Shown here one piece after another: positions 10,146 through 22,640 of a stretch of DNA of 64,000 nucleotides. A program made the position numbers and the translations under genes. Within the stretch, counting starts at the first letter, position 1, and each line of letters begins with the position of its first letter. The notes below the pieces were generated by a model. The model was given only the letters and a program-made list of their open reading frames with translations, was not told the DNA's origin and searched no databases. Source of the stretch: Symsagittifera roscoffensis (lineage: Eukaryota > Xenacoelomorpha > Acoela > Convolutidae); assembly GCF_963678635.1 (NCBI RefSeq), contig NC_087068.1, forward strand, positions 3,658,001 through 3,722,000, in the 5' to 3' direction.

Positions 10146-13100
10146 CTACAGTTTTGCCTGAACTGAGACGTTAGCCAAAATATTGTTGAGAATATCTTTG
10201 AACACTTGAAGGGCGCAGTTTGTAGGAACCGATCTCAAGAAAACGCCGTGAAGTTCGATAAGATGAAGAAAATCTGTATTCGGTTTCAGTTTTCCGATTA
10301 GTAAGTTTCGAAAGTTGTTTTGAACTGAGCTTCTAACGAAGGATTGCTCTCGGTTGTTGAAGGTCATGAAGAAACCATTTCTGTCGGCCGGGTAATCAAT
10401 GCGTTCGAATTTCCTACAGTTTTCAGAGAGGGTAATAGCGCATACTATTTTATAAGGTCCGCTATCATAGATAGCGAACAAATACCCCGACTGAAACAAA
10501 ACGCATGATTGTTTGACATACGACATTAAATTTGGAAGAATTTTGTCGTTGGAGTTCTTCGTTTTAAGTTTCCAGCTATCGTCATAATATGAAGGAACTA
10601 TTCCAAAATAGCCAGAACTTCGGTCAATGAACAGGGCTTGAACCAAACCTGGCCACCCAAATTTGGGTTGTGTCAGAAATAAGAAGTTAGCATTAATAAG
10701 CGACTGTTTTATAACTGCGGCGCAAATTGATCCTCTAGAAATCGTTCCTGGTTTCTTGGAATTTGAGCTATCGTGAATGAATTTATTGATAGAATTGACT
10801 AAATCTTGTTTCTGAGTTAACATAATGTCATCTGTGGCTACAGATAAGATCTCTTCTGGCGAGAAATATTTGTGATACTGCGTTTGGATCAATCTTAAAA
10901 GATCAGTTACGTTTCTGTCTAAAACTGGAAATTCGGCCAGCGAAGGTAATCGACTGTATCCAGTGGCGTTGAACGATTCCAGTATGTAATTGAGAGTTTT
11001 AATGTAGAATATACTTCCGCGACTCCATCCAACAAGCGAATCCCAGGAGCTGCGAACGTCTTCACAAAAACCAGGAGCTTCGGAATGCAGATTTAGTAGC
11101 GTTCTAATCTCGTCATTTATGAACGAAAAGGACAACGAGTGTTGGTTTTCTCGCGGGAAAGAAGCAGTTAGTAAGTCGCGCAAAGCAAAAATAAGTTTAC
11201 ACATGCAGATTGCGTGCTTGCGTAGCTGATATTGACGGGATTTGTGCTCAAAAAATGCGAGTTCAACCTCAAGTAACGAAGTTTTGACCAATGTCAGATT
11301 CATAGGCACTAAAAATCCGTTCAAGCCGGAGCGAACGAATACCGTTGAGGTGTGCACAGAAGGCGTAGTAAGATAGTTTTTCTTGAGCAATGGATACCTC
11401 GGACTGTATTGAAGCGACTCGTTGGTAACAATTGGGGAATTATTGGCTGTCAAATATGACGACGAAGATTCTTCTAGATTCTCCAGCATCGATTCACGAG
11501 CATTGTCTTCCTCAGTTTCGGTGACTTCGGTGATTTTTCTGGGTAAGTTCGGAAGTATTGCGTAATTTTTCCATTTCGTAAAATTTCGGTTCTCATCTCC
11601 GCGACATTTCGTGGCTGAAAATTCACCACTAAGCTCACAGGAATTCGCGCCAGCCAATGTTAAAGTTTCTCGTCCTGATAAAAACGGATCGTACTCAGAA
11701 AACTCGATAGATTTTTCGACTTCGTGGAAATCAGTGTCCGAAGGAGATAACTTTTCAGCAGCTTTTTCTGCTGTTTCTTTTTCACAAGGATCGGAGGGAA
11801 CTGGTACGTAAGCAACGGAGTTCAGACTGTTTGTTTTCTTTCTTAGAGGTTTAATCGAAAACTCGACAGACGTTCTTTTGAAGCTAGACGGCAGGCTGGA
11901 GATCCGAGTCAGCTTTTCAGCCGGTTTCTGCTTTACGATGGTGGGCTGCTTCGGTGATTCCTGAAACCAGCACGAAAAAACCTAGCTTGATAATCGAAAA
12001 GGTCTCGTCTCATTTTGGTCAATCGGCTTTTTCACTAAAAAAATGCATTCAAGGTTGCATTCAAGGTTTAAACATTAATGATCAAAGCAGAAAAAATATT
12101 TTATACATTCAAAAATTGCATTCAGCCGTTTTCTTGGATAGCTTGATTGGTTTTAAATTTGAGCTCCAAAAATCTAATTGTCATGCCTTAATCGGGATGA
12201 TGTTTGAGAAATCAGATTGGTAATATTTTTTATTACTTGCCGCATGAAGAAGTAAACAAGTCGTCTAACAGAATCACTGAATCGTTTGATAGCTTGTTTC
12301 GTAATCACTTAAAATTTTGATTCTGAAGCTGCACGTTTAACTTAGAGGTAATATCCCTGCCAGGCGCTCCGTAGGCCGAAAGATTAAATCTGGCTTACAA
12401 TAATTCATTTTTATGGCCTAAAATCTTACTATAGCTTCATTAAGGCCGCAAAAATTTAGTTTTACTTGAGTAACAATAGTTTTGGGTATTTAAGCGCCTT
12501 TTCGGAATAACAAACTTCAAAAATTCAAAAAATAAATTGCAAAAAAGTTATTGATTTTTTTTTGTTTTTCTAATATTTTGCTACAAAAAAATTGCTTTCC
12601 AAATTGGTTATTTTACTATGACTATTGAACACTACAAAGCTCTAGTTTTTGTGTTCAGATCCTTTTTTCAGACCATGCAGAAAAGACGACACTGTTTCGA
12701 AAAGGTAAATTGTGTTTTTTCAGACCGGAAGATTCTGTGGTACTTCCACAGTAAGCGGCTATCTTTGTTTTTTAAGAAAGTTTCAAAGTTATTCACACTC
12801 AAGTTTCAGCAGTATAAAAGTCATTTTCTTTTCTTTGATGAAGACAGCGGAATTGACGCAAAAAACGTGAATGACTGTTCAAAATGAACGTAATTACAAC
12901 AATAGAAAAAGAAACAGTTTTCTCTACTTACGCGTCTATCTTAAAAAGTTCTTTGAAGTGATAGATTGAGTTCTGAAGTGATATTTTTTTCGGCATTCGC
13001 AAATTATCAAAAATTTATTATTTTTTTGGCTTCTCTCAGCTCATTGATACTTTAACAACTATTTCTTGCTTTATTTTGAGTTTTTTAATGTCTGTTGGCT

Positions 13101-16100
13101 ATATTTTGCAGGATAAGGTTTTTTTTAGTTTTGAATGAACGTTTTAGCAAAAAAATGTATATAAGAAGTTTTTGTTCCGACCATTTGAAAAACAGGGATG
13201 AATATTTGTATTCAGGTGTGTTTTAGTTTGTTTTCTTTTTGTTTTCCTCACAAAATTAGGTACCACAAAAAATTAGGGGAATGGGTCGAATAATATATCA
13301 AGTTAAAGTTTTTTAGTCGTCATTCGAATGACATTAAAAAATTTACGAAATTGTCCCGGTATTGAAAGAAAACGGGTTTAAATTTTTTGATTTTTTGTCC
13401 AAGTTCGTGCGAATAATGCGAGCGAGCAGGCTTACAATAGCTTATTTTTGTTTTTTTTTAGGCCGTGGTTAGGAGTTAATTGATCCGAAAACAAAAAGGA
13501 AAAAGGAAAATTGTCATAAAAACTTTGAAAATGACCAATTTTTTGTGAGAAACAGTCACTAAATTTAATCAAAGTTTATATGACAATTTTCCTTTTTCCG
13601 TTTTGTTTTCGGATCAATTAATTTCTAACCACGTGTTGTTCTCTTAGAGTCTTAGACAGAACGAATCGATAGAAGCTCCCCTGCATTAGGAGCTACGCCC
13701 AAATGTTTTTACACCAAAAGTTCTGGCCCTCGGAGATGTCAACTTTTCGATTTTTTGACCGCTTTTTTTGAAAAATTTGACTTATAGTTCTCAAAAACTT
13801 CCCTCTCAAATCTGAGGCGGCGAAAATATGTTATACTTAACCGTTGACGTTTGGAACTGTTCCCCGTTTTTTTTCAAAAGAATTTGTTACTTCAGTAATT
13901 TTCAAAGTCATAATTTTTTGACCTATTTTTTTAGTTAATTATAAACCATCAAATTGTGAGCTGTGCAATTTTTGCTTGTTTCAATTTTTTATGCTGCCTG
14001 TTTTTGCATCAGTGCGTATTCTTTGAAAAAATAAAAGTTCTTCCAGCTTCAGCCGGTCTCTAATGTACTTTGCAAAAGCAACTGATATATCTATCGTGGT
14101 TTGTTTTTTGACTAAAGTTTCAGCTTATTGGATGTCGGCTTCAATTCTGTCGGCTTATTTACCGATTTTTTTCCTTGAAGTTTAGTACTTTTGAGATCGA
14201 TAAGACACTGACACCAATTTTTGACTCACCTGTTTGAAAAAATTATAAAAATTCTTACACGAAAAAATGCTTTTTTGTTTTTTACTTTTTTTTTCATCAT
14301 TTCTCCACTTCCTTCTTCAATAGTAACATTGTTTGAAGTTCTGTTTGCTAATTCTTTAAGCTTCTTGGTGCACTCATCCTATAATTGTTGTTAAGCAAGT
14401 GGTGCAAAGCTCAGCTTAGCTTCTGAGTTGATCTATCTATCATCAATTGTATATTTAAATGCATCTGTCGTGTATCTCGCCAAGCTTAAGCTTAGTCAAC
14501 AACGGAATGTTTTAACATATTTAAGCAAAGACCGAAGTGCTCATGTTTAAGTTATTGTCTAAGTTTTGATATTACTAAAAAGGTTACGCGTAGTTGATCC
14601 AGTCTGATTAAGTAAACATGTGTCGGAGCATGTGTCGGAGATATTTACCCGTCTCTTTTTTGATCATTTAACATCGAACCCCATTTTCATGCAAGCGCTC
14701 CCTGAATGCGACGGTGTGGAAAGCCCAAAATGCTGCTAAGCTTGTACAATTTTGAATGCAATTCACTTTTTTTGAACTCGAAACAATAGAGCAGCGAATA
14801 TGAAATCCAATAGTACAAAAATGATTTATATATTTGCAATCTTGAGAATTTGCCATCTTCGATTTATATATTTGCAATCACTGTGTTTCCGTAAATCAAA
14901 ACTGTTTAGTTAAGACTTCTGTCGATTAACTTCGACATTCGAAGCAAAAAACTGTAAAATTCAGTGTTACAAAACGTGTTTTTGCTTTTTTTAGTGATAG
15001 CTCTTTTTGCTATTAAGGGCGAGGGGGGAGCGTGTAGTGCCGTTTAAGCGAGCGCAGAAATCTTCCTCCTAAAAAGTTCACTGACAAAGAAAAAAACTAG
15101 CCTCCTGTTGAGTTGATCCACTGTCTTCTTTTGTCTCCTGTGGGCCTTCTAGATCTTCGGAGCCGAACGTGAACTTACTCTGACTAAGCTTCAAATCGGC
15201 TGACGTCATCGCCAGATGAGTCATCGTGCTCACGTAGGAAGACTTGCTACTGGTGCTGTCTGTTAAACAGTGACATCGAAATTAATTCCACATTTTTTCA
15301 CTATTTCTTAGAATTTTTACTCCCAATTGAAATGAATACTGGTACTTGTTTATCTTTTGATATAAAATTGTCAGTGATCCTTTTAATGATCTATGATGGC
15401 CATGTCTTGAAAGATGATAGGTTATTTTTATTACTTTCAGCTTTCTGATTCGAGTGTAAAATTTTTTAATTTTAAAAAAAGCTAGGCCAAAATACTAAAA
15501 AATAGAGGTATATGGTTCATCCAGATCATTATCAAAGGCATCAAAGGCAACTAATTTGAGTAAACAGTGTGAACCAGGGGCAGATCTAGATGTTTTCGAG
15601 CTCTCCTTATGTTTAGAGCTCCTTGGAAGCGCCATAAAGACCCAGTTTAGGCGAAAACGTCTGCGTTACATGCATATTGTTGCAAATTTGAGCCCAAAAC
15701 GCCGTTTTTGGGCTATTTTTGGTAAGTACTAATAAATAAACTGGCTCTTTTTGCATAAACTGCACCTTAGAAATGAGGGATCTTTTTCACTATCCCCCCG
15801 TTTTCAAAAGGATGTAGGAGGGATTCGGTACTAGGTACAAAATTCACACACGCTTAACCATTGCGTTGCGTTACGTTGCATTAGCGGTTTATAGGAGTGG
15901 CAATTCGTTACTAGGTACCATAGGGGGTGGGATAGTTCAACAGATCCAAACTGAGTATATACTGGCGTCTTTGGAAAAAACATTTTGGTTGATTCGCTAG
16001 AAATGGAAGAAGTCATAACATGGTTGAAAATTTTTCAGTTTCACCGCTTGCATACATTTTACAAGACGAGAAGTGTTAGATGAAAAATTTTACGAAGATG

Positions 16101-18339
16101 AAATAATAAAGATTTTTTTTGAAATAATTTTGTGAAAAAACGTCGTTATGGAAACTTCGGTCGCTATCATCCCCCACCCCTTCCCTTTAACGCTGAGCCT
16201 CATTGCTTAAAATTTAGTATGCAAGAAAAAGGTCATTGATTGTATTGATGGACTCGATGGATATGACACACGAAAGGCTGCGGCCTTTTTAGTATTCGCC
16301 TGTGCTAAACTAAATCCTAAATTTACTTTTTCATAAAATGAGTTTCTGACTTGCAAATTAAAAATATTATGATTTTTCTTTATTGATTCATAGTAACCTG
16401 TGCGTGTGACGCTGACTGCACTCTGAACATTGGCCTTGTTAATCCTGTCTTGTTTCTTCATGTGTCGCAGCAGATTCTTACTCGGGAAGTAGAAGTTCAG
16501 CATCAGTCTTGTTCGCCGATGACTATTTAAGTATGATTATACTTCAAGCTATGCATGTTTACAGGTTTTAGTTTTGAAAAATGTGTTTCTGCTTAGTATT
16601 GTTCTGTAAGTTTTGAAATTTGAAAACATGTTTGTCAAAAAATTGTGCTTCAGTTTTCTGACGAAAAAGAGCCAGAATAAAATTCACTATGTTTGCAACA
16701 ATTTTCAAAGTTGCTCACATGTTGTGATGCCGACACGTGAATTGATGTTTTTGTTTGTGCAATAAAAATCACTAACGATAAACCAAAACTAAATCAAGTG
16801 GTCAGTTTTTAAGCTTTACTCTAGACCACTCGGCCAACTGATCTTAATTTAGTTCAATTTACTCGGTTTTATATTCTTGCTAATGAGAGGTTATTTGCGT
16901 GGCAACATCAAGCCAAGCAAGTCTTTGTTGAGTTGTTTCTTAGTAGTTAGTAGTCATCACTGAACCTAGTCAGCACAAGGTCTGAATTAGTAAAGCTGTG
17001 ATTCGAACTACAATCCAGACAGTTGGAAAATGTGTCGTAGATGAGACGGTTGCTGAACATAGCTGCCATCTGGAAATCGACCACTCCTTCGGAGGCTATG
17101 TGTCGGACGATGCTTCTGAGGACTTGTCGCTGGGAGTTCACGATGCGCTGTGCCAGTCCCATTTGGAAGGGGAGGTCTTTGTCATAGAGGTATTCCCAGA
17201 TCGAAAGCAAACATCCGACTAAAGTTGTGCAAGTACTAGTTGTTCAAGGTTGAATAATTTTTTTTCGGGTCTTATTTTGACCTACCCCTCTTTATTGCGT
17301 AAGGAGGGATTCCTTACTGATAACAAATTCAGCATATACTTAACCATTGATTTAGTTCTTTATGGGGGTAGTTATTTTTTACTGGGATGGTAAAATTGGG
17401 AAGGGGGATAGTAAGAGATCCGAGTTTTGAAATGGTTTATGATATCGTTTCAATCCACTCGAATTCATGTAGCCAGTGCTGAAAGGGAAAACTATTTTTT
17501 TGCAAAAAAATTGAATCACTGAAACTTCAATTTTCGTTGTTATTGAGCTTTAGAGAAGAGAATGACCCTTGTCATTTTTTGGTGCCATATAAAAGTAAAT
17601 AGCTTACGGTTACGTAGCAGTATTTAGACGACCGCGTATTCAGACTCGTCAGTAAGCAGACACATATATTAAACAATCTACTATATTAACCAACTATATT
17701 AACCAATCATAATCGAGACAAGGAAGAATTGTATAATTAATAGTTATTTATTTCGTAAGTTTGCTTTCTCATCTCAATTCTGATTGGTAAATATAGTATT
17801 TTTCTGCTTACTGACGAGTATGAATACGCGGTTGTTTAAATAGAGACCGCACTCCATAGCTTACAAATGTATCAACTATTCACTTCAATTAAACGACGAG
17901 TAATGTTTTTACCTGTTGCCCACGCTGATCTTTTATCGTAAGACTTCTCTGGCCGAAGATTGCAATTAGAGTACATTTCAGTCGTGAATAAAGTAGGCCC
18001 AATGAGAAACTCAATGACCAAGTTCAACATCTCTACTTTGCGCAACAAAAACTCGTCACTTCGAGATTGATCTATGGCCAAAAAAGCGAAGCAGCCAGAT
18101 ATCAAGACATGCCACATTTCACCGTCGGTTGTTTGGACCACTTGAATGTCGTCTTCCACAAGAGCGGAAAATTCGACAAACTTCGCAATCACCACTACTA
18201 AGTGTTTGGCTAGATGAGAAGGCGTGATAGAGTTTAAAGGGGTCTGTCGTTTTTCGGAGAAGTTGTTTAAAAACTGCTGGTCGCTGTCAAAAAAGTAAAC
18301 AGTATTCTTGGCTCGTTCCATGATTAATGTAGCCTTCAT
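10146..18339 (-). CDS. HPS1: HPS1 homologue, BLOC-3 subunit (Rab32/38 GEF), multi-exon
   Basis: HPS1 pairs with HPS4 to form BLOC-3, the exchange factor for Rab32/Rab38 in lysosome-related organelle biogenesis. Exons, 5' to 3': 17913-18339, 16966-17218, 16398-16522, about 15098-15259, and 10146-11960. Phases agree at the first three junctions. The start (AACAATGAAG) opens a longin-like domain (VYFFDSDQQF, then CFAFLAID, as in vertebrate HPS1). Exon 2 begins SIWEYLYDKDL. Exons 3-4 are a Ser/Lys-rich linker. The last exon has HPS1-like blocks: GFLVPMNLTLVKTSL, WPGLVQALFIDRSSGY, YVKQSCVLFQSGYLFAIYD and LIELHGVFLRSVPT near the C-terminus. The exon 4 donor is unresolved: 15098 leaves phase 1 while the last exon is entered in phase 0, so either a small exon between 11961 and 15097 is missed or exon 4 ends at 15234 (donor GTGAGC). 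The length, about 900-930 aa, exceeds vertebrate HPS1 (about 700), mainly in the linker. Confidence 0.83.
12380..12765 (+). mobile_element. TGTTCCGAC family, right-hand fragment
   Basis: It matches the right half of the copy at 19009-19624. Shared landmarks in order are GGCTTACAATAATTCATTT, a TTTAGTTTTACTTGAG stretch, GCGCCTTTTCGGAATAA, ATTCAAAAAATAAA, and finally CTTCCACAGTAAGCGGCTAT. It lacks the left terminus, so it is truncated. Confidence 0.55.
13166..13462 (+). mobile_element. TGTTCCGAC family, left-hand fragment
   Basis: It begins TGTTCCGACCATTTGAAAA and follows the 19009 copy through the CAGGTGTGTTTTAG, AAAATTAGGTACCAC, GTCATTCGAATGACATTAAA and GCTTACAATAGCTTATTT landmarks. It then stops at the start of the 13463 hairpin, which appears to have interrupted or replaced its right half. 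Confidence 0.6.
13463..13633. repeat. Long hairpin / foldback element
   Basis: Inverted arms of about 65-70 bp (13463-13531 and 13569-13633) surround a ~37-bp AT-rich spacer. The left arm starts CGTGGTTAGGAGTTAATTGA; the right ends TCAATTAATTTCTAACCACG. They pair with a few mismatches, including ATAAAAACTT against AGTTTATAT. No protein. It could be a foldback/MITE element. Confidence 0.85.
13662..13815 (+). repeat. Single dispersed unit of the 150-bp satellite
   Basis: It carries the same ordered landmarks as the 2030-2805 array: GATAGAAGCTCCCCTGCAT, TACGCCCAAAT, ACACCAAAAGTTCTGGCCCT, TTTTCGATTTTTTGACCG, and CCCTCTCAAATCTGAGG. It lies 11 kb from the main array, directly after the 13463 hairpin. 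Confidence 0.75.
17628..17837. repeat. Inverted-repeat element in HPS1 intron 1
   Basis: The left arm GACCGCGTATTCAGACTCGT, continuing CAGTAAGCAGA, is mirrored on the right by TCTGCTTACTGACGAGTATG, continuing AATACGCGGT, with about 28 of 30 pairs. A second, inner pair (ACCAATCATAATCGAGA against TCTCAATTCTGATTGGT) continues the fold. About 45 bp separate the inner arms. This fits a compact MITE between HPS1 exons 1 and 2. A target-site duplication is not clear. Confidence 0.7.
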
Positions 18340-19008
18340 TGTTGGTTTAGATTAAATGGTCAAATGGATATAGAAATGTGACCTTCTGAACTGTTTTGTC
18401 GTATTAGTTCTTTCTAACTGTTTAATAAGTTAATTGGTGTCAGAAAATGGCAGCGACTTAACTAGTTGGTAATGACTTAACCGCTTTGGTACTGAAAACA
18501 AAAGAAACAAAAGCTTGAACCTACCGAGTTGATTCGGTTTTCATACGTAAGTTTTCATCAAAGATACAATTTTTTAATAGGTTTTCTAGATTCTTTCGCA
18601 AAAAAAAGTTCTTAGAACATTTACTTTGTTTTGATTAGTTTCGTCGTATCTTTCATACGCTTTCTTCGGCTTGTTTAACATAAAAATGACCAGACGCCAC
18701 CTCCTTTTATTACGACTACTCTTGTAGAACTAATTATGACATGGTGGCGTTTTTAAGTTTAAGGAAGCTGTACGCGTGCATGAAAACCTATGTTTTCAAG
18801 GTATATACATCAGTTGTGCAAGGATTTTTTGAGGAAAAAGACTTAAGCAGAAAAACTAAAATTGTAGATTCAGACACATTACCGCTTTGGAACTGCATTC
18901 CAAAAAATGCTACCGCAGAGAAATATATTTAGAAATTTTTATCTCGCAAGAATCTTTCAAGAGATGCGTTCTAAATTATTAGAGAAAATTCAAATTTATT
19001 AGAGTTAT
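18340..19008. other. Non-coding upstream of HPS1
   Basis: The HPS1 promoter and 5'UTR should lie in the first few hundred bases on the minus strand. I see no TATA box or other element I would defend. No exon on either strand. Confidence 0.35.
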
Positions 19009-19624
19009 TGTTCCGACCATTTGAAAATAGGGGAGGAACTTTGTCTTCGGGTGTGTTTTTGTTTTTGTTTCTTTTTCCACGCAAAATCAGGTACCACGAA
19101 TGTTAATCTCGGATATATCATATTAAAGCCTTTTTAGTCGTGATTCGAACGACATTAAAAAGTTTCGAAAAAAATTTCCCAGTGTCGAGAACAACTGGTT
19201 TGAAATTTTTTTTTCCGTCTTAGCTCGAGCGAATGAATAAGCTTGCAATAGCTTATTTTAATGGCTTAAAAGCTTACAATAGCTGAATTTAAGCCGTAAA
19301 AACTTAGTTTTACTCGAGGAAAGTTAGTTTTTTTCCAGTATTATATCGCTTTTTTGGAATAAAAATTCAAAAATTCAAAAAACTGTAAAAAAAAACTCGA
19401 TTTTTTCCTAGTATTTCTAGTATGTTTTCTAGAAAAACTATATTCCAATTTGCGTATTTAACTAAAATTGTCGAAAATGCCTAATCTCTAGTTTTTCCTT
19501 AAAATCATTTTATCATACCACGCCGAAAGAACTACCCTAATTTGAAAAAACAAACTTGTTCTATTTTTTAAAATACTGGTCGGAACAATCTGTGTTACTT
19601 GTACAGTAACCGGCTATCCTTGTT
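19009..19624 (+). mobile_element. TGTTCCGAC family, most complete copy
   Basis: The left end TGTTCCGACCAT and the inverse ACTGGTCGGAACA (ending 19588) bound 580 bp. A conserved tail TGTTACTTGTACAGTAACCG, then GCTATCCTTG, follows to 19624. The interior is AT-rich without protein homology. The same landmarks, in order or reversed, occur at 12380, 13166 and 28427-29280. Inverted ends, no transposase and copies inside introns suggest a non-autonomous DNA element; superfamily unknown. Confidence 0.65.
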
Positions 19625-21399
19625 GGTTATTTTTTATTTTTTTATTTATTTTTTGTAAGAAATTACTAATTTCTCTTTTTGCTTCCACGATTGCGAAACT
19701 TTCAATTAACGGTTTAATCAATGTTCAAATCTCGCTCTTAATGTAATTCTATTTTCGATAAAATTATTTATGTTTTTGATCCTAAATCAATAAACCTACT
19801 GCAGAGTAAGATTGAAAAATCTGATGATAAGTCTAATACTATTGTTCAATTGCAAAATAAATTATAATGATTTTACAAAATGAAGTTAAAGAACAATTTC
19901 GGCCTGAGGAAGGCATGCCACCTGCTGTGGTTCAAAACTTCAAACTTGTGGTTATTTTGAAAATTGTCTATTTTGAGATTAAAAATAAGAATTTATGGCC
20001 ATTAAAAATTAATTTTTTCTGCACCGTATCAATAATCAACCGGTATATACACCCAAAGTTATTTGGACAGCGTGGTTCAGAGTTGCTCTTGTTTATTCGT
20101 GTGGTGTTAGAAGATACACTGTGACTTACAATTGTTCTCCTCAAGTTTCTGTATCCTAACTTTACAGCAGAGGGTTTCAGAAACATAACTTCGTTAATAT
20201 GAAATGCGCTGATCAAATATTCAACATTAAGGAGTCCAATTACGGCGAGGCAGTCAAAAACACTTAAACAAAAATCTCGAATGGCACAAAGTAATCAAAC
20301 GAATTTTTCTCGCAATAATTTTGTTTCCACCAACGTGATAGAGAAAAAACACATACCAATGTCGGAAAAGTTCAACTGATCAATGAGCTGTTTAGTTGAA
20401 TATCTATTCCTGATAATTTGGCGCAATTTGTGCTACCTTGCGCAAAGTTTTCTAAATCAAATTTCATCAACAATAGAAATGTAGCTGTGCCAAGTCTTTC
20501 AACTGGAAATGATTAGTGGCAAAGCAGTTAGCTATTATTTACAGTTACTCTTTATTTTCATTACAAAAATCCTGCGTGAGTGATTTAGCACGAAACGAAA
20601 ATTATTTTTCTCCATGTTCAATCCATAGGAGCCCGTCGTGACCAATTTTTTGTTTAAATGAAATTCTGAATGGCCAACCTGCTTTGGTTGAGCTTTCAAA
20701 GACATCTTTTTCTGATAACGATCCTTTTATTACTCATAGATTGGAAGTTCATGAGGATTTTAATTGCTCCAACCTTGAAAACGCCTGTGCTGGCGTCGTT
20801 GTAGCTGCTAATAAAACAGGCATCAATTTGAATCATTTTAAATGATCTGTTGAGCGAGAACACGTCATCTTAACACTTTTACTGAACGATAGCAGCAAAC
20901 TTTATGTATGTATAAAATACCACTGACCGGATTTCAAATCTTATTGGTCCTTGACATCATTAGAAAATGTTCAATGTCGAAGTTATGCTCATGGGGTCCT
21001 TAAACATTTATATCTCATCTGGCCATCGTACGTAGTACCGTCTGGGAGTAGGAAAACGTCTAAATGTTTTTTGGCTTTGGCGTTGAAACTTCTGAGCACA
21101 TGAGAATTGCTTTTTTCAAGTACATGTATTGATTATATAGTTACCTCAGAAAAACTTTATATTCAAACTGGATTGCACAATCAGTGATCATTTTGGAGTT
21201 ATTTGATGTTTTGTCTGAAAAACAAAACGACAATCTATGCTATATTTAACTTTGCGTGAGGCATATCTTGCCATGCTTAAGCGTTTGTTTCAACAGTTAA
21301 GGGTATAGAGTATCTATGCGTGGTTAAGTTATATCGTATATCGCAATGCTTAAGAATTTTTTCTCGATTTTTCAATATGAATCTATTGTTTGTTCCACC
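19625..21399. other. Non-coding, nothing recognised
   Basis: AT-rich with short unrelated frames on both strands. The stretch 20630-20850 is less AT-rich and might be a decayed transposon, but I could not match it to any domain. Confidence 0.35.
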
Positions 21400-22640
21400 G
21401 AGTTAAAAGTTACCAAATTGTTTTTGGGATGCTTTCAGAGTTCTCCCAGGTGTTGCCAATTTTTAAAAAATTATGAATGCCCAAATCCTTTTAGTGTAGG
21501 AGATACGTCGATTTTTGTGATTTTTTCAAACTTTTTCAGAAAACTCAATTTACAACAAAATAATTTACAAAAATTAAAATTCCCAACCCTGCAGTTTCGT
21601 GCTGTCAGAGTATTCCCAAGGGCTGCGAATCTTGCCTCCAAATTTGACTGCTCAAATTCTTTTTGTTTTCGAGATTTGATGTGTTTTATAATTTCTTTTT
21701 TTTTTCGGACAACTTAGATGTAAAAAAATTCAAAAAGACTTGAAATTCTTAATCTTGTAGTTGGGCACTGTGAAGGTACTCTCAGGAGTTTCAAGATCCA
21801 AATCTTGCTTCCAAATGCGACTGCTAAAAATATATCGAGGTTCGAGAATCTAACTTTCAATTATGAGTGTTCAAATCTTTGTAGTTCACGAGTTGACGTT
21901 TTTTGTGATTTTTTAAAAAGTTTTCAGAACACTTAAATTCAAATTTTTTTCTTCAAAATTTGAAAATCTCAACCCTTAAAATAGAAGCTGTCGAAGCACT
22001 CTAAGGAGTTGCAAATCTCGCCTCCAAAAATGACTTCCCAAATTTTTTTACTTTTCAAGATATGACGTTTTTTTTGTGATTTATTCAAAAAATTTTCAGC
22101 AAAGTTATATTTAATATTTTTCAAATTTAAATTGAAATTTGAAGCCTTCTTCTTTGTAATGGGGGCAGCTGGGGTATTTTCAGTAATTGCGAATCCAAAT
22201 TTATTCCTCTTTTATTGTTGTTTTCGAGATAAGACTTTTTTGTGGTTTTTTACAAAAAAAGTTTCAGAAAACTCAAATTTAATTTTTTCATTCTTGAAAT
22301 TCCCAAACCTGTAGTTAGGGGCTGCCAGATCACTCGAGGGGTATTAAAATGTGATCTCCCGATTTGACTGCTGTAGTTTTTCTATAATTCGAGATGTGAT
22401 GTTTTTTTAAGGTTTTTCAACTTTTTTTTACAAAATATATATTTAAAAATTTCTCAAAATGTGGAATTTTTTCGTGTAGTTGGGTATTGTGAGAATACTC
22501 TCAGGACTTGCAAATTTTGCATTCAAATGCGACTGCTCAAATGCTTTTAGTTTTTAAGATTTGACTTTTTTGCCTTTTTGAATTTTTTCTAAGAACTTAG
22601 ATATAAAAAACGGCACAAAATTTCGTGGTTTTTTCTAAAT
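21400..22640 (+). repeat. Diverged ~165-bp tandem array
   Basis: About seven degenerate units each contain a core of the type CTGTGAAGGTACTCTCAGGA, then a CTTGCCTCCAAATTTGACTG block, then CTCAAAT, TTCGAGATTTGA and a TTTTTCAGAAAACTCAAATT block. Cores start near 21430, 21600, 21765, 21985, 22160, 22320 and 22485. Frames are broken differently in each unit, arguing against coding. Confidence 0.72.

Larger units (their letters stand above)
11961..15097. other. Large HPS1 intron filled with repeats
   Basis: It holds two partial TGTTCCGAC-family copies (12380-12765 and 13166-13462), a long hairpin (13463-13633) and a stray unit of the 150-bp satellite (13662-13815). One small HPS1 linker exon may hide here, since phases require it unless exon 4 ends early. 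No other coding sequence recognised. Confidence 0.5.
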
